The notes beneath the pieces were generated by a model, which was given only the letters and a program-made list of their open reading frames with translations, was not told the origin of the DNA and did no database searches. DNA of 64,000 bases from the NCBI RefSeq assembly GCF_003112575.1, contig NZ_BEWC01000001.1, positions 1,116,001-1,180,000 of the forward strand. The letters run 5' to 3'. Position 1 is the first letter of the stretch. Each line of letters opens with the position of its first letter. The position numbers were made by a program, and so were the translations under genes. Shown here in pieces: positions 45,414 to 54,858 of the stretch. Source of the stretch: Streptomyces ardesiacus (GTDB taxonomy: Bacteria; Actinomycetota; Actinomycetes; Streptomycetales; Streptomycetaceae).

Positions 45414-46013
45414 TCAGGCCGCCAGGCGTGCCAGCGTCTCCTCGAAGGGGACGGCGTCCCCGGCGGGGCGGTTGTGCGGCAGCCGGGCCAGCACCGCGGC
45501 CATGCCGCAGGTGTTGGTCACCCCGGAGAAGACCAGCCCCGCGCCTATCGCGCCGGACAGCCAGTGCGCGGGGCGCCAGAACCGGCCCGCCAGGAACCCG
45601 GCGGCGACGAGGGACCCGGCGGCGAGGCGCACCTGCCGGTCCATGGGCCACGGCGCACGCGTCCCGGCCGGCCGCTCGACGGGGTGGCCGGCCGCCGCCC
45701 AGGCGCTGGTGCCGCCCTCGAGCGTGGCCGCCTCGACGCCCCGCGCCGCCAGGCGCGCGCAGCCCTTGGCGGACCGGTTCCCGGAGGCGCACACGAGCAG
45801 GAGGGGGCCGCGCGCGGCGGCCGCCGCCAGGGCGTCGGCGGCCTCGTCGAGGCGCTCCAGCGGAACGTTGTGGGCGCCGGGCAGGTGTCCGCCCGCGTAC
45901 TCGCCCGCGGAGCGGACGTCGACGACGGTGAACTCGCCGAGACGGGCCGCGGCCTGCGCGGTGGTGGTGGTGGTGGGGTCCGTGGGAATGGCCGGACCGA
46001 TGGGGGTGCTCAC
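45414..46013 (-). CDS. Rhodanese with C-terminal membrane domain (DUF2892, YgaP-like)
   Basis: 199 residues. Rhodanese domain about 15-115 with persulfide Cys75 in LVCASGNRS; then two hydrophobic segments (about 130-170; GSLVAAGFLAGRFW, GAIGAGLVFSGVTNTCGM) of the DUF2892 type, as in E. coli YgaP. Transfers sulfane sulfur at the membrane. GTG 46013 has AAAGG 9 bases before. Divergent from cstR, with an operator between them. Confidence 0.9.
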   Translation of the reverse strand: MSTPIGPAIPTDPTTTTTAQAAARLGEFTVVDVRSAGEYAGGHLPGAHNVPLERLDEAADALAAAAARGPLLLVCASGNRSAKGCARLAARGVEAATLEGGTSAWAAAGHPVERPAGTRAPWPMDRQVRLAAGSLVAAGFLAGRFWRPAHWLSGAIGAGLVFSGVTNTCGMAAVLARLPHNRPAGDAVPFEETLARLAA

Positions 46014-46054
46014 GTACGGAAACCTTTCTCGTTGCTGTCCCCCCACGCGGTAGG

Positions 46055-46070
46055 ATACCCGTGGGGGTAT
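46055..46070. promoter_or_regulatory. CstR/CsoR operator 1
   Basis: ATACCC-GTGG-GGGTAT, perfect 6-bp arms with a 4-base G-rich spacer, between the divergent rhodanese and cstR genes. Matches the A/T-TACCC...GGGTA-A/T consensus of CsoR/CstR regulators. Confidence 0.88.
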
Positions 46071-46084
46071 GTGGGGATCGGTGA

Positions 46085-46390
<306 letters not shown>

Positions 46391-46413
46391 CGGGCTCCGG
46401 GCGGGACGGCGGG

Positions 46414-47157
46414 TCACAGCACCGCCGTCGCGCCCATCGCCACGGCCACCACGAGCAGCACGGCACCGAAGACGCGCCGCAGCGTTGCCGCGGAGACCTT
46501 CGCGGCCAGCCGCCTGCCGTCCCACGCGCCGAGGACGGCGGTGGCCAGGAACGGCAGGAGCAGCGCGAGGTCCAGGTGCACGGCGGTGTACGCCCGGCCC
46601 GCGAGGGCCACCAGCGCGTTGGCGGTGACCACCAGCAGGCTCGTGCCCACCGCCGCGCTCATCGGCACCGCCAGCACCGTCACCAGCGCGGGCACCGCCA
46701 GGAAGCCGCCGCCGACCCCGAGGAACCCGGTCACCGCGCCGAGGCCCGCCCCGGCCCCGGCCGCCCGCGTGCCCGACACGGTGCCGTTCCCCCCGGGTGC
46801 GCGCCGGCGCAGCATGTGCAGGCCGGCCAGGGCGGCCAGCGCCGCGAACAGCGCCGTCAGGACCGCCTCCGGGACCCGCGCCGACAGGGCCCCGGCCGCG
46901 GCGGCCGGCAGCAGTCCCGCCGCCGCGAACAGCAGCCCGGCCCGCCACCGCACGGCCCCCGCCCTGGCGTGCGCCACCAGCGCGGTGACCGATGTGACGA
47001 TCACGACGACCAGGCTCGCGGTGGTCGCCGCCGCGGGGGTGAAGCCGAGCAGGTAGATGAGCGCGGGCACGGTGAGGATGCTGCCGCCCGCCCCCAGTGC
47101 GCCCAGGGACACGCCGGCCGCGGCACCGGCGATCAGGGCGAGGATCAGCGGCGTCAT
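46414..47157 (-). CDS. TauE/SafE-family sulfite/sulfur-compound exporter
   Basis: 247 residues, about eight helices, two-fold repeated TSUP signature GALGAGGSILTVPALIYLLG and GFLGVGGGFLAVPALVTVL. Coupled by ATGA to the persulfide dioxygenase gene, so it probably exports the sulfite or thiosulfate that enzyme makes. Confidence 0.92.
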   Translation of the reverse strand: MTPLILALIAGAAAGVSLGALGAGGSILTVPALIYLLGFTPAAATTASLVVVIVTSVTALVAHARAGAVRWRAGLLFAAAGLLPAAAAGALSARVPEAVLTALFAALAALAGLHMLRRRAPGGNGTVSGTRAAGAGAGLGAVTGFLGVGGGFLAVPALVTVLAVPMSAAVGTSLLVVTANALVALAGRAYTAVHLDLALLLPFLATAVLGAWDGRRLAAKVSAATLRRVFGAVLLVVAVAMGATAVL

Positions 47158-48536
47158 GCGGCGACGTCGTCCGAGGGCTGCACGAGGGGCAGACCGGCCT
47201 CGGCCGCCGCGGCGAAGGCGTCGTCCACCGCCACGACCTCGCGGCCGGCGGCGTCCAGCACGGAGGCGGCGACCGCCGCGCGCATCCCGCCCGCGCAGTG
47301 CACCCACACCGTGCCCGGGGGCACCTCGTCCAGGCGCCGGTGCAGCTCGTGGACGGGCACGTGCGCGCTGCCCCCGATCCAGCCGTGGGCGCGTTCGGTG
47401 TCCCGGCGCACGTCGAGGACCACCACGTCCGCGCCGTCCCGCCGCGCCGCGGCCAGTTCGGCGAAGGTCGCGCGGCGGAACGAGGCGGGCCGGTCCCCGT
47501 CCGCGACCCAGTCGGCCGGCGAGCCCACCGCCGCCGCGGCCGGGCGGTCGATGCCCACCCGGGCCAGTTCCCGCTGGGCGCGGGCCAGGTCGTCCGCGCT
47601 GTGCGCGAGCAGCGTCACCGGCCGGCCCCACGGAATCATCCAGGCCAGATAGGTCGCGAGCTGCCCGTCGACCTCGAAGTTGACCGACCCGGCGACGTGA
47701 CCGGCGGCGAAGGCCACCCGGGAGCGCAGGTCCACGACCCACTCGCCGGCGGCCAGACGCCGGGCTATCTCCTCCGCGTCGGCCCGCCGGGGCTCGGTGA
47801 GGTCCAGGGGAGCGGGCCCCCCGGTGTTCACCGGCGCCATGTGGGCGTAGTAGGCGGGCACGTCGTCCAGTCCCGCCAGCAGCTCCCGGACGAAGGTCTC
47901 CACGTCCTGGACGAGCGCCGGATTGGCGGCCTTCTCGGCGCCGATGGTGCTGTGCTCGCCGCCGGAGGCGGTGGAGGAGCAGAAGCTGCCGAACCCGTGG
48001 GTGGGCAGCACGCTCACGCCGTCCTCCAGCTCGTCGGCGAGACGGTGGGCGGAGGCGTGCTGCGCGCGGGCCAGTTCCTCGGTCAGCCGGGGTTCCACGA
48101 GGTCGGGCCGGCCCACGGTGCCGATCAGCAGCGAACCGCCGGTGAAGGCGGCCACGGCCCGGCCCGCCTCCTGGAGGACGTACGAGGTGTGGTGCGGGGT
48201 GTGGCCCGGCGTGGCCACCGCGCGCAGCTCCAGCCCCTCGTCGACCGGTTCCGCGTCGCCGTCGGCCACCGCCACCCGTGCGTAGGCCACCTCGGCGCCG
48301 GCCGGCACCAGGTAGCGCGCCCCGGTGAGGCGGGCCAGCTCCAGGCCGCCGGTGACGTAGTCGTTGTGCACATGGGTCTCGGCGACGGCGGTGATCCGCA
48401 CCCCGCGCCGGGCGGCCGCGGCGATGACGCGGTCGATGTCCCGCGGCGGGTCCACGACCACGGCCGAGCGGGGACCGCCCGCCAGGTAGCTGCGGTTGCC
48501 CAGCCCCTCGGTCTCCAGGACGTCGACAAAGAACAC
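47154..48536 (-). CDS. CstB-like persulfide dioxygenase-sulfurtransferase
   Basis: 460 residues in three domains. (1) Metallo-beta-lactamase fold (about 1-235) with ETHVHNDYVTGG (His55, His57, Asp59) and PGHTPHHTSY: non-haem iron persulfide dioxygenase. (2) A degenerate rhodanese (about 255-345) with no active Cys (TLLAHSADD). (3) An active rhodanese (about 365-450) with Cys414 (VHCAGGMRA). The order dioxygenase, pseudo-rhodanese, rhodanese is that of Staphylococcus CstB, which turns persulfide into sulfite and thiosulfate. GTG 48536 with AAAGGAGA at 7 bases. Two operators lie just upstream. Confidence 0.92.
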   Translation of the reverse strand: MFFVDVLETEGLGNRSYLAGGPRSAVVVDPPRDIDRVIAAAARRGVRITAVAETHVHNDYVTGGLELARLTGARYLVPAGAEVAYARVAVADGDAEPVDEGLELRAVATPGHTPHHTSYVLQEAGRAVAAFTGGSLLIGTVGRPDLVEPRLTEELARAQHASAHRLADELEDGVSVLPTHGFGSFCSSTASGGEHSTIGAEKAANPALVQDVETFVRELLAGLDDVPAYYAHMAPVNTGGPAPLDLTEPRRADAEEIARRLAAGEWVVDLRSRVAFAAGHVAGSVNFEVDGQLATYLAWMIPWGRPVTLLAHSADDLARAQRELARVGIDRPAAAAVGSPADWVADGDRPASFRRATFAELAAARRDGADVVVLDVRRDTERAHGWIGGSAHVPVHELHRRLDEVPPGTVWVHCAGGMRAAVAASVLDAAGREVVAVDDAFAAAAEAGLPLVQPSDDVAA

Positions 48537-48562
48537 GGCACGCTCTCCTTTCGTTTCCGAAT

Positions 48563-48576
48563 TACCCCCGGGGGTA
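48563..48576. promoter_or_regulatory. CstR operator 2
   Basis: TACCCCC-GGGGGTA, perfect 14-base palindrome, 27-40 bases upstream of the persulfide dioxygenase start. Confidence 0.85.
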
Positions 48577-48600
48577 TCTGTTCCGTCCACCGTAACAGAG

Positions 48601-48616
48601 ATACCCAGGGGGGTAT
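48601..48616. promoter_or_regulatory. CstR operator 3
   Basis: ATACCC-AGGG-GGGTAT; arms identical to operator 1 and same spacing. Centre lies 39 bases from operator 2, so two repressor tetramers could bind side by side at this promoter. Confidence 0.88.
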
Positions 48617-48802
48617 CCAGAGGTCTGCGGGCCGCGAAGCCGCGGGCCCACCGCGCCGCCGTCCGGCAGTCCCGTCCCGGAACTCGGACGGCTCCCGTGT
48701 ACGAAGCGGAAGTCGGGGTATCCGCCGGACCAGCACGGTCGGCACCGGGGTCGGCGCCGGTGGCGGCCGTGCTTTCTGCGTCGCCCACCGGCGCTCCGTG
48801 AC

Positions 48803-48831
48803 CCGTTCGGGACACCACGTGACCCGAACGG
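48803..48831. promoter_or_regulatory. Inverted repeat in phosphoketolase promoter region
   Basis: CCGTTCGGG (48803-48811) and CCCGAACGG (48823-48831), perfect 9-bp arms with 11-base spacer; overlaid on a direct repeat CGTGACCCG (48797-48805, 48818-48826) with 21-base period. Half-sites TTCGGGAC/GACCCGAA resemble DosR/DevR boxes, but the spacing is 3 bases too long. The remaining DNA between 48617 and 48931 shows no gene. Confidence 0.5.
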
Positions 48832-48931
48832 CCCTCTCGGGTACCCGCCCCGTCGGCGCAGGGATGGGATGTGCACGGGCACCCCGTGCCCGTGCGCCCC
48901 GACCGGCTGTCCCGACACGGAAGGACCACCG

Positions 48932-51322
48932 ATGTCCGCCGACACGCAGCAGGCGCCCCCCGAGCTCACCGACGAGGAACTCGCCGGCCTGGACGCCCAC
49001 TGGCGCGCCGCGAACTACCTCTCCGTCGGCCAGATCTACCTGATGGCCAACCCCCTGCTCGCCGAACCCCTGCGCCCCGAACACGTCAAACCGCGGCTGC
49101 TCGGCCACTGGGGGACCTCACCCGGCCTCAACCTGGTCCACACCCACCTCAACCGCGTGATCAAGGCGCGCGACCTCGACGCCCTGTGCGTCTGGGGCCC
49201 CGGCCACGGCGGCCCCGCCGTCCTGGCCAACGCGTGGCTGGAGGGCTCGTACACCGAGACCTACCCGGACATCACCCGGGACGCGGCCGGCATGGCCCGC
49301 CTCTTCAAGCAGTTCTCGTTCCCCGGCGGCGTACCGAGCCACGTGGCACCGGAGACGCCGGGCTCCATCCACGAGGGCGGCGAACTCGGCTACGCGCTCT
49401 CGCACGCCTACGGCGCCGCCTTCGACCACCCGGACCTGGTGGTCGCCTGCGTGATCGGCGACGGCGAGGCGGAGACCGGGCCGCTGGCGACGTCCTGGCA
49501 CTCCAACAAGTTCCTCGACCCGGTGCACGACGGCGCCGTGCTGCCGGTCCTGCACCTCAACGGCTACAAGATCGCCAATCCGACGGTGCTCGCCCGTCTC
49601 CCCGAGACCGAGCTGGACGACCTCCTGCGCGGCTACGGCCACGACCCCATCCACGTCACCGGCGACGAACCCGCCGCCGTCCACCGCGCGACCGCCCGCG
49701 CCCTGGACACGGCCCTCGACCGCATCGCCGCGATCCAGCGCGCCGCCCGCGAGGAGGGCGCCACCGGCCGCCCCCGCTGGCCCATGATCGTCCTGCGCAC
49801 CCCCAAGGGCTGGACCGGCCCCGCCGAGGTCGACGGACTGCCCGTCGAGAACACCTGGCGCGCCCACCAGGTGCCCCTGTCCGCCGTGCGCACCAACCCC
49901 GAGCACCTGGCGCAACTGGAGCAGTGGCTGCGCTCCTACCGCCCCGAGGAGCTGTTCGACGACGCCGGGGCCCCGCGGCCCGCCGTCCTCGCCGCCGTCC
50001 CCGAGGGGCACCGCCGCCTCGGCGCCACCCCCTTCGCCAACGGCGGCCTCCTCCTGCGCGAGCTGCCCCTGCCCGCGCTGGAGAAGTACGCCGTGCCCGT
50101 CGAGAAGCCCGGCGCGAGCATGCACGAGCCCACCCGGGTCCTCGGCGACCTGCTCCGGGACGTCATGGAGGCCACCGCCGACCGGCGCGACTTCCGCCTC
50201 GTCGGCCCCGACGAGACCGCCTCCAACCGCCTCCAGGCCGTCTACGCCGCCAGCGGCAAGGCCTGGCAGGAGCCGACGCTGCCCGTCGACGAGGACCTGG
50301 ACCGGCACGGCCGCGTGATGGAGATCCTGTCCGAACACACCTGCCAGGGCTGGCTGGAGGGCTACCTCCTCACCGGCCGGCACGGACTGTTCTCCTGCTA
50401 CGAGGCCTTCGTCCACATCGTCGACTCGATGGTCAACCAGCACGTCAAATGGCTGCGCGTCACCCGCCGCCTGTCCTGGCGGGCGCCCATCGCCTCCCTC
50501 AACTACCTGCTCACCTCGCACGTGTGGCGCCAGGACCACAATGGCTTCTCCCACCAGGACCCCGGCTTCGTCGACCACATCCTCAACAAGAGCCCCGAAG
50601 CCGTACGGGTCTACCTGCCGCCGGACGCCAACACCCTGCTCTCCGTCGCCGACCACGCCCTGCGCAGCCGCGACTACGTCAACGTGATCGTCGCCGGCAA
50701 GCAGCCCTGCTTCGACTGGCTGACCATGGAACAGGCCCGGGCGCACTGCGCGCGCGGCGCCGGCATCTGGGACTGGGCCGGCACCGAGGACGGCAGCCGC
50801 GAACCCGACGTGGTGCTCGCCTGCGCGGGAGACGTCCCCACCCAGGAGATCCTGGCCGCCGCCCAGCTCGTCCGCCGCCACCTTCCGGAACTCGCCGTGC
50901 GCGTGGTGAACGTCGTCGACATCGCCCGCCTGCTGCCCAGCGGCGAACACCCGCACGGTATGAGCGACTTCGAGTACGACGGCCTGTTCACCGCCGACAA
51001 GCCGGTGATCTTCGCCTATCACGGCTACCCCTGGCTGATCCACCGGCTCGCCTACCGGCGCACCGGCCACGCCCACCTCCACGTGCGCGGCTACAAGGAG
51101 ATCGGGACCACCACCACACCGTTCGACATGGTCGTCGGCAACGACATGGACCGCTACCGCCTCGTCATGGACGTCATCGACCGGGTGCCCGGCCTCGCCG
51201 TGCGCGCGGCGGCCGTACGGCAGCGGATGGAGGACGCCCGGCTGCGGCACCACGACTGGATCCGCGAGCACGGCGTGGACCTGCCCGAGGTCGCCGACTG
51301 GGCCTGGGACGGCCCGCGGTGA
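48932..51322 (+). CDS. xfp: Phosphoketolase (xylulose-5-P/fructose-6-P)
   Basis: 796 residues, thiamine-diphosphate enzyme splitting xylulose 5-phosphate or fructose 6-phosphate with phosphate to acetyl phosphate plus a triose or tetrose phosphate. XFP_N begins [17 protein letters not shown] motif [22 protein letters not shown] ending in [35 protein letters not shown] in the C-terminal domain. Length is standard. ATG 48932 with GGAAGGA at 6 bases. Overlaps the GH65 gene by GTGA. No acetate kinase gene is nearby. Confidence 0.96.
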   Translation: MSADTQQAPPELTDEELAGLDAHWRAANYLSVGQIYLMANPLLAEPLRPEHVKPRLLGHWGTSPGLNLVHTHLNRVIKARDLDALCVWGPGHGGPAVLANAWLEGSYTETYPDITRDAAGMARLFKQFSFPGGVPSHVAPETPGSIHEGGELGYALSHAYGAAFDHPDLVVACVIGDGEAETGPLATSWHSNKFLDPVHDGAVLPVLHLNGYKIANPTVLARLPETELDDLLRGYGHDPIHVTGDEPAAVHRATARALDTALDRIAAIQRAAREEGATGRPRWPMIVLRTPKGWTGPAEVDGLPVENTWRAHQVPLSAVRTNPEHLAQLEQWLRSYRPEELFDDAGAPRPAVLAAVPEGHRRLGATPFANGGLLLRELPLPALEKYAVPVEKPGASMHEPTRVLGDLLRDVMEATADRRDFRLVGPDETASNRLQAVYAASGKAWQEPTLPVDEDLDRHGRVMEILSEHTCQGWLEGYLLTGRHGLFSCYEAFVHIVDSMVNQHVKWLRVTRRLSWRAPIASLNYLLTSHVWRQDHNGFSHQDPGFVDHILNKSPEAVRVYLPPDANTLLSVADHALRSRDYVNVIVAGKQPCFDWLTMEQARAHCARGAGIWDWAGTEDGSREPDVVLACAGDVPTQEILAAAQLVRRHLPELAVRVVNVVDIARLLPSGEHPHGMSDFEYDGLFTADKPVIFAYHGYPWLIHRLAYRRTGHAHLHVRGYKEIGTTTTPFDMVVGNDMDRYRLVMDVIDRVPGLAVRAAAVRQRMEDARLRHHDWIREHGVDLPEVADWAWDGPR

Positions 51323-53745
51323 CAGCGACCCCTTCGACCTGGGACTACGACCACTACGACCCGGCGGAGGAACGGCTGCGCGAGTCCCTGTGCACCCTCG
51401 GCAACGGCTACTTCGCCACCCGCGGCGCGCTGCCCGAGTGCGCCGCGGACGACACGCACTACCCGGGCACCTACGTGGCCGGCTGCTACAACCGGCTCAC
51501 CTCCGCCGTCGCCGGGCGGGAGGTGGAGAACGAGGACATGGTCAACCTCCCCAACTGGCTGCCGCTGCGCTTCAGGACCGCCGGGGGAGACTGGCTCACG
51601 CCGGACACCGCCGAGGTGCTCGACCACCGCCAGACCGTGCACCTGGACTCGGGGGTGCTGGAGCGCCGCACCAGCTTCGGGATCGGCGCGGAACGCGTGC
51701 TGTCCGTGCGCCAACTGCGCCTGGTGCACATGTCCGATCCCCACCTCGCCGCCCTGCGCACCGAGTTCACCGTCGAGGGCGGGCCGGCCGACCTGGAGGT
51801 GGAGGCGAGCCTCGACGGGGGCGTCATCAACGGCGGGGTGGCGCGCTACCGGGACCTCGACGGCCGCCACCTCACGCACGTGCACACCGCGAGCGCCGAC
51901 GCCGCCGACACCGTGTGGCTGCGCTGCCGCACCCGCACCTCGGACACCCGGATCGGCATGGCGGCCCGCCTCACCGCCGACGCGCCGGTCACCGCGGCGC
52001 GCGAGCACCTGTGCGTCACCCAGCGGGTCGCCCTGCGCGCCGAACCGGGCCGCACCGCCACCGTCGACAAGGTCGTCGCCCTGCACACCTCGCGCGACCC
52101 GGCGATCAGCGACCCGCTCCAGGCCGCCGTCGACCGGGTGGCCGAGGCACCCGGCTTCGACGGCCTGCTGATGACCCACCGCACCGCCTGGGCCCAGTTG
52201 TGGCGCCGGGCCGAACTGGAGGTCCCCGGCGAGGCGGGCAGCATCCTGCGCCTGCACCTCTTCCACGTGCTGCAGACCCTCTCCCCGCACACCGCCGACC
52301 TCGACGTGGGCGTACCGGCGCGCGGGCTGCACGGGGAGGCCTACCGCGGCCACGTCTTCTGGGACGAGCTGTTCGTCCTGCCGTACCTGAACCTGCACTT
52401 CCCCGAGGTGTCCCGGGCCCTGCTGCACTACCGGCACCGCCGCCTGGACAAGGCCCGCTCCGCGGCCCGCGCGATCGGCCGGCGCGGCGCGATGTACCCC
52501 TGGCAGAGCGGCAGCGACGGCCGCGAGGAGACCCAGCAACTGCACCTCAACCCGCGCTCGGGCCGCTGGCTCCCCGACCACTCGCGCCTCCAGCACCACG
52601 TGGGCTCCGCCATCGCGTACAACGTGTGGCAGTACTGCGAGGCCAGCGGCGACGCCGAGTTCCTGCACACCAAGGGCGCCGAGATGCTGCTGCAGATCGC
52701 GCGCTTCTGGGCCGACTCCGCCACCTGGGACGAGCGGCTGGGACGGTACCGCATCCGCGGCGTCGTCGGCCCCGACGAGTACCACGACGCCTACCCCGGC
52801 GCCGACCGGCCGGGCCTCGACGACAACGCGTACACCAACGTGACCGCCGCCTGGGTCCTCTCCCGCACCCTCGACGTCCTCGACGCCCTGCCCGAACCCC
52901 GCCGCCGCGAACTCGTCGAGCGCACCGCCCTGGACGACACGGAACTGGAGCAGTGGGACAGCGTCTCGCGCACCCTCCACGTCCCCTTCCACGAGGGCGT
53001 CGTCAGCCAGTTCGAGGGATACGGCGAACTCGCCGAACTGGACTGGGCGGGCTACCGCGAACGGTACGGCGACATCCGGCGCCTCGACCGCGTCCTGGAG
53101 GCCGAGAACGACAGCGTCAACAACTACCAGGCGTCCAAACAGGCCGACGTCCTCATGCTGGGCTACCTGTTCTCCCCGGCCGAACTCCGCGCCCTCTTCG
53201 GCCGCCTGGGGTACCGCCTCACCGAGGAGACCTGGCAGCGCACCGTCGACCACTACCTGGCCCGCACCAGCCACGGCTCCACCCTCAGCGGACTCGTCCA
53301 CGGCTGGATCCTGGCCCGCGCCCGCCGCGCCGAGGCCTGGGCCTACGTCCAGGAGGCGCTCAAGGGCGACGTCGCCGACCTCCAGGGCGGCACCACCGGC
53401 GAGGGCATCCACCTCGGCGCCATGGCGGGCACCCTCGACCTGGTCCAGCGGGGTCTGACCGGCCTGGAGACCCGTGCGGGCGTGCTGTGGCTGGACCCGG
53501 TGCCGCTGCCGGAGCTGTCGTCGTACGGCTTCTCCGTCCGCTACCAGGGCCACTGGGGCGTGCGGTTCCGGCTGGAGCACGGCCGGCTGGAGATCGCCGT
53601 GCCCGCGGCCGGACCGCTGCCCATCGACGTGCGGCTGCCGGACCGCGAGGTGCGCCTCCAGCCGGGCGACACGTGCCGGCTGGTGCTGCCGGACGGACCG
53701 GCGGTCCCCTCGGACCGCCGGATGCGTCAGCCGGGCAGCGGGTAG
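51319..53745 (+). CDS. GH65 glycoside phosphorylase/hydrolase
   Basis: 808 residues: N-terminal beta-sandwich (about 1-270; [17 protein letters not shown]), linker helices, alpha/alpha barrel with general acid Glu487 in VGPDEYHD, and [10 protein letters not shown]. The segment [16 protein letters not shown] resembles the phosphate-binding loop of maltose, trehalose or kojibiose phosphorylases, favouring phosphorolysis over hydrolysis. Start GTG 51319 overlaps the phosphoketolase stop. Its sugar 1-phosphate could feed the phosphoketolase shunt. Its end overlaps the convergent next gene by 19 bases. Confidence 0.92.
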   Translation: MTATPSTWDYDHYDPAEERLRESLCTLGNGYFATRGALPECAADDTHYPGTYVAGCYNRLTSAVAGREVENEDMVNLPNWLPLRFRTAGGDWLTPDTAEVLDHRQTVHLDSGVLERRTSFGIGAERVLSVRQLRLVHMSDPHLAALRTEFTVEGGPADLEVEASLDGGVINGGVARYRDLDGRHLTHVHTASADAADTVWLRCRTRTSDTRIGMAARLTADAPVTAAREHLCVTQRVALRAEPGRTATVDKVVALHTSRDPAISDPLQAAVDRVAEAPGFDGLLMTHRTAWAQLWRRAELEVPGEAGSILRLHLFHVLQTLSPHTADLDVGVPARGLHGEAYRGHVFWDELFVLPYLNLHFPEVSRALLHYRHRRLDKARSAARAIGRRGAMYPWQSGSDGREETQQLHLNPRSGRWLPDHSRLQHHVGSAIAYNVWQYCEASGDAEFLHTKGAEMLLQIARFWADSATWDERLGRYRIRGVVGPDEYHDAYPGADRPGLDDNAYTNVTAAWVLSRTLDVLDALPEPRRRELVERTALDDTELEQWDSVSRTLHVPFHEGVVSQFEGYGELAELDWAGYRERYGDIRRLDRVLEAENDSVNNYQASKQADVLMLGYLFSPAELRALFGRLGYRLTEETWQRTVDHYLARTSHGSTLSGLVHGWILARARRAEAWAYVQEALKGDVADLQGGTTGEGIHLGAMAGTLDLVQRGLTGLETRAGVLWLDPVPLPELSSYGFSVRYQGHWGVRFRLEHGRLEIAVPAAGPLPIDVRLPDREVRLQPGDTCRLVLPDGPAVPSDRRMRQPGSG

Positions 53746-54185
53746 GACACCGTGCGCGGCGACCCGTCCGGCCTGCCGTCGGTGTAGGTGAGGGTGATCC
53801 GGGTGAAGTGCGGCCGGCCCGTGCCCTGCCCCGCGGCCGTCGGCTGGTCGAGCCGCACGGTCACGGGGTACGAGTGGAAGGCGCCGGCGGCGCAGTAGGG
53901 GTCGCAGTCGTTGACGGCGTTCGTGCCCCGCCCCACGGCGGCCTGCGGGTCCCAGCGGAACCAGCGCAGGGAGACCAGGCGGCTGTTCGCGTCGCCGCAG
54001 GCGAGCACATACGCATCGGGTCCGATCTGCGGCTGCCCGGAGCAGTCGACCAGTACCGGGTCCTGCGTCTGCTGGGTCCGCGCCGCGGACGGTGCCGACG
54101 GTGCGGCGGAGGCCGTGCTCAGGGGTACGGCCAGCGCGGCGGCGGCACAGAGTGTGACCGCTGCCCTCATCGGGTTCCTGCCCAT
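53727..54185 (-). CDS. Secreted hypothetical protein with four cysteines
   Basis: 152 residues: signal peptide MGRNPMRAAVTLCAAAALA with cleavage near ASAAPS (about 27), then a mature domain of about 120 residues with four Cys (LVDCSG, LACGD, NDCDPYC) that could pair, and beta-rich segments (FTRITLTYTDG). Not a subtilisin inhibitor: the reactive-site pattern is absent. ATG 54185 has GGGAG 6 bases before. Its 5' region is a long purine/pyrimidine tandem repeat, and its last 19 bases overlap the GH65 gene tail-to-tail. Confidence 0.75.
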   Translation of the reverse strand: MGRNPMRAAVTLCAAAALAVPLSTASAAPSAPSAARTQQTQDPVLVDCSGQPQIGPDAYVLACGDANSRLVSLRWFRWDPQAAVGRGTNAVNDCDPYCAAGAFHSYPVTVRLDQPTAAGQGTGRPHFTRITLTYTDGRPDGSPRTVSYPLPG

Positions 54186-54224
54186 GTCTGCTCCCGCCGT
54201 CTCGGGGTCGCTTGTCTCCGCTTT

Positions 54225-54313
54225 CCCCTTTTCCCCGTTTCCCGTTTCCCGTTTTCCCGTTTTCCCGTTTTCCCGTTTTCCCGTTTTCCCGTTTCCTGTT
54301 TTCCCGTTTTCCC
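54225..54313. repeat. C3-T4 tandem repeat (8-bp period), G-quadruplex-prone on the minus strand
   Basis: At least eleven runs of three or more C, mostly as CCCGTTTT repeats with 8-base period. On the minus strand this reads GGG-AAAAC-GGG, at 40-130 bases upstream of the secreted-protein gene, i.e. in its promoter or 5' UTR. The surrounding 54186-54555 contains no other recognisable gene. Confidence 0.9.
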
Positions 54314-54555
54314 TGTTTCTTCGTTCCGACGGTACGACCGGCTCCGGGAACGCACCACTCGTACGGACCAGCGGACGGGACGCCGGGGCCGCCCGCCTGC
54401 GGATCTGCCCGGCGGACGGGTTCGTGCGACAAGACGCCGATTGCATCCCCCGTGTGGTCCTCGCGCCGGCCCGCAACCGCCGCCGGCGCCGCGGTGTCTC
54501 ATGCCGTCGAGAACGGCGACCCGACCGGGCGACCCATCCAGTGGAGGACCGCGGT

Positions 54556-54840
54556 ATGCACACGACGACTGCTCCGAACGCCGCCGCCCCGACGCGCTCG
54601 CGCGCCTGCGACACCCGGGGCGACTTCCTGCTCCAGCCGCCCGACCCCGCCGAGCGCGTCCCCTGCCGCGTCGACCCCGTGGACCTGCGCCGCCTGGACC
54701 TGCTCGCCCTGCTGACCGCAGCGGGCATCGCGCCCTCCGCAGGCGACCGGGCCGCCATCGACCAGCTCAGCGTGCTCCCCGGCAGCGTCCACACGGCACT
54801 GCGCCGGTGGCTGGAGCAGGCGTACGGATTCTGCCGCTGA
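54556..54840 (+). CDS. Small hypothetical protein
   Basis: 94 residues. ATG 54556 is preceded by GGAGGA at 8 bases. Sequence has LLQPPDPAERVPCRVDPVDLRRLDLLALL and ends LEQAYGFCR; three Cys, no signal peptide, helical C-terminal half. I do not recognise a family. Convergent with arginine deiminase 18 bases away. Confidence 0.6.
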   Translation: MHTTTAPNAAAPTRSRACDTRGDFLLQPPDPAERVPCRVDPVDLRRLDLLALLTAAGIAPSAGDRAAIDQLSVLPGSVHTALRRWLEQAYGFCR

Positions 54841-54858
54841 GGCCGGCGGCCGACGGCG

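Noticed and set aside
48871..51318. Extended frame leading into the GH65 gene from 48871
   Set aside because: It overlaps the whole phosphoketolase gene in another frame with Arg/Pro-rich sequence; the real start is GTG 51319.
53727..54185. Subtilisin-inhibitor (SSI) identity for the secreted four-Cys protein
   Set aside because: Length and export fit, but the SSI reactive-site region and Cys spacing are not present.
54225..54313. CRISPR array
   Set aside because: Unit is 8 bases with no unique spacers, and no cas genes are present.
54223..54325. Repeated peptide Glu-Asn-Gly-Lys-Thr-Gly-Lys-Arg in minus-strand frames
   Set aside because: Product of the 8-bp tandem DNA repeat upstream of ATG 54185; no ribosome-binding site at a suitable start, and the signal peptide defines the real N-terminus.
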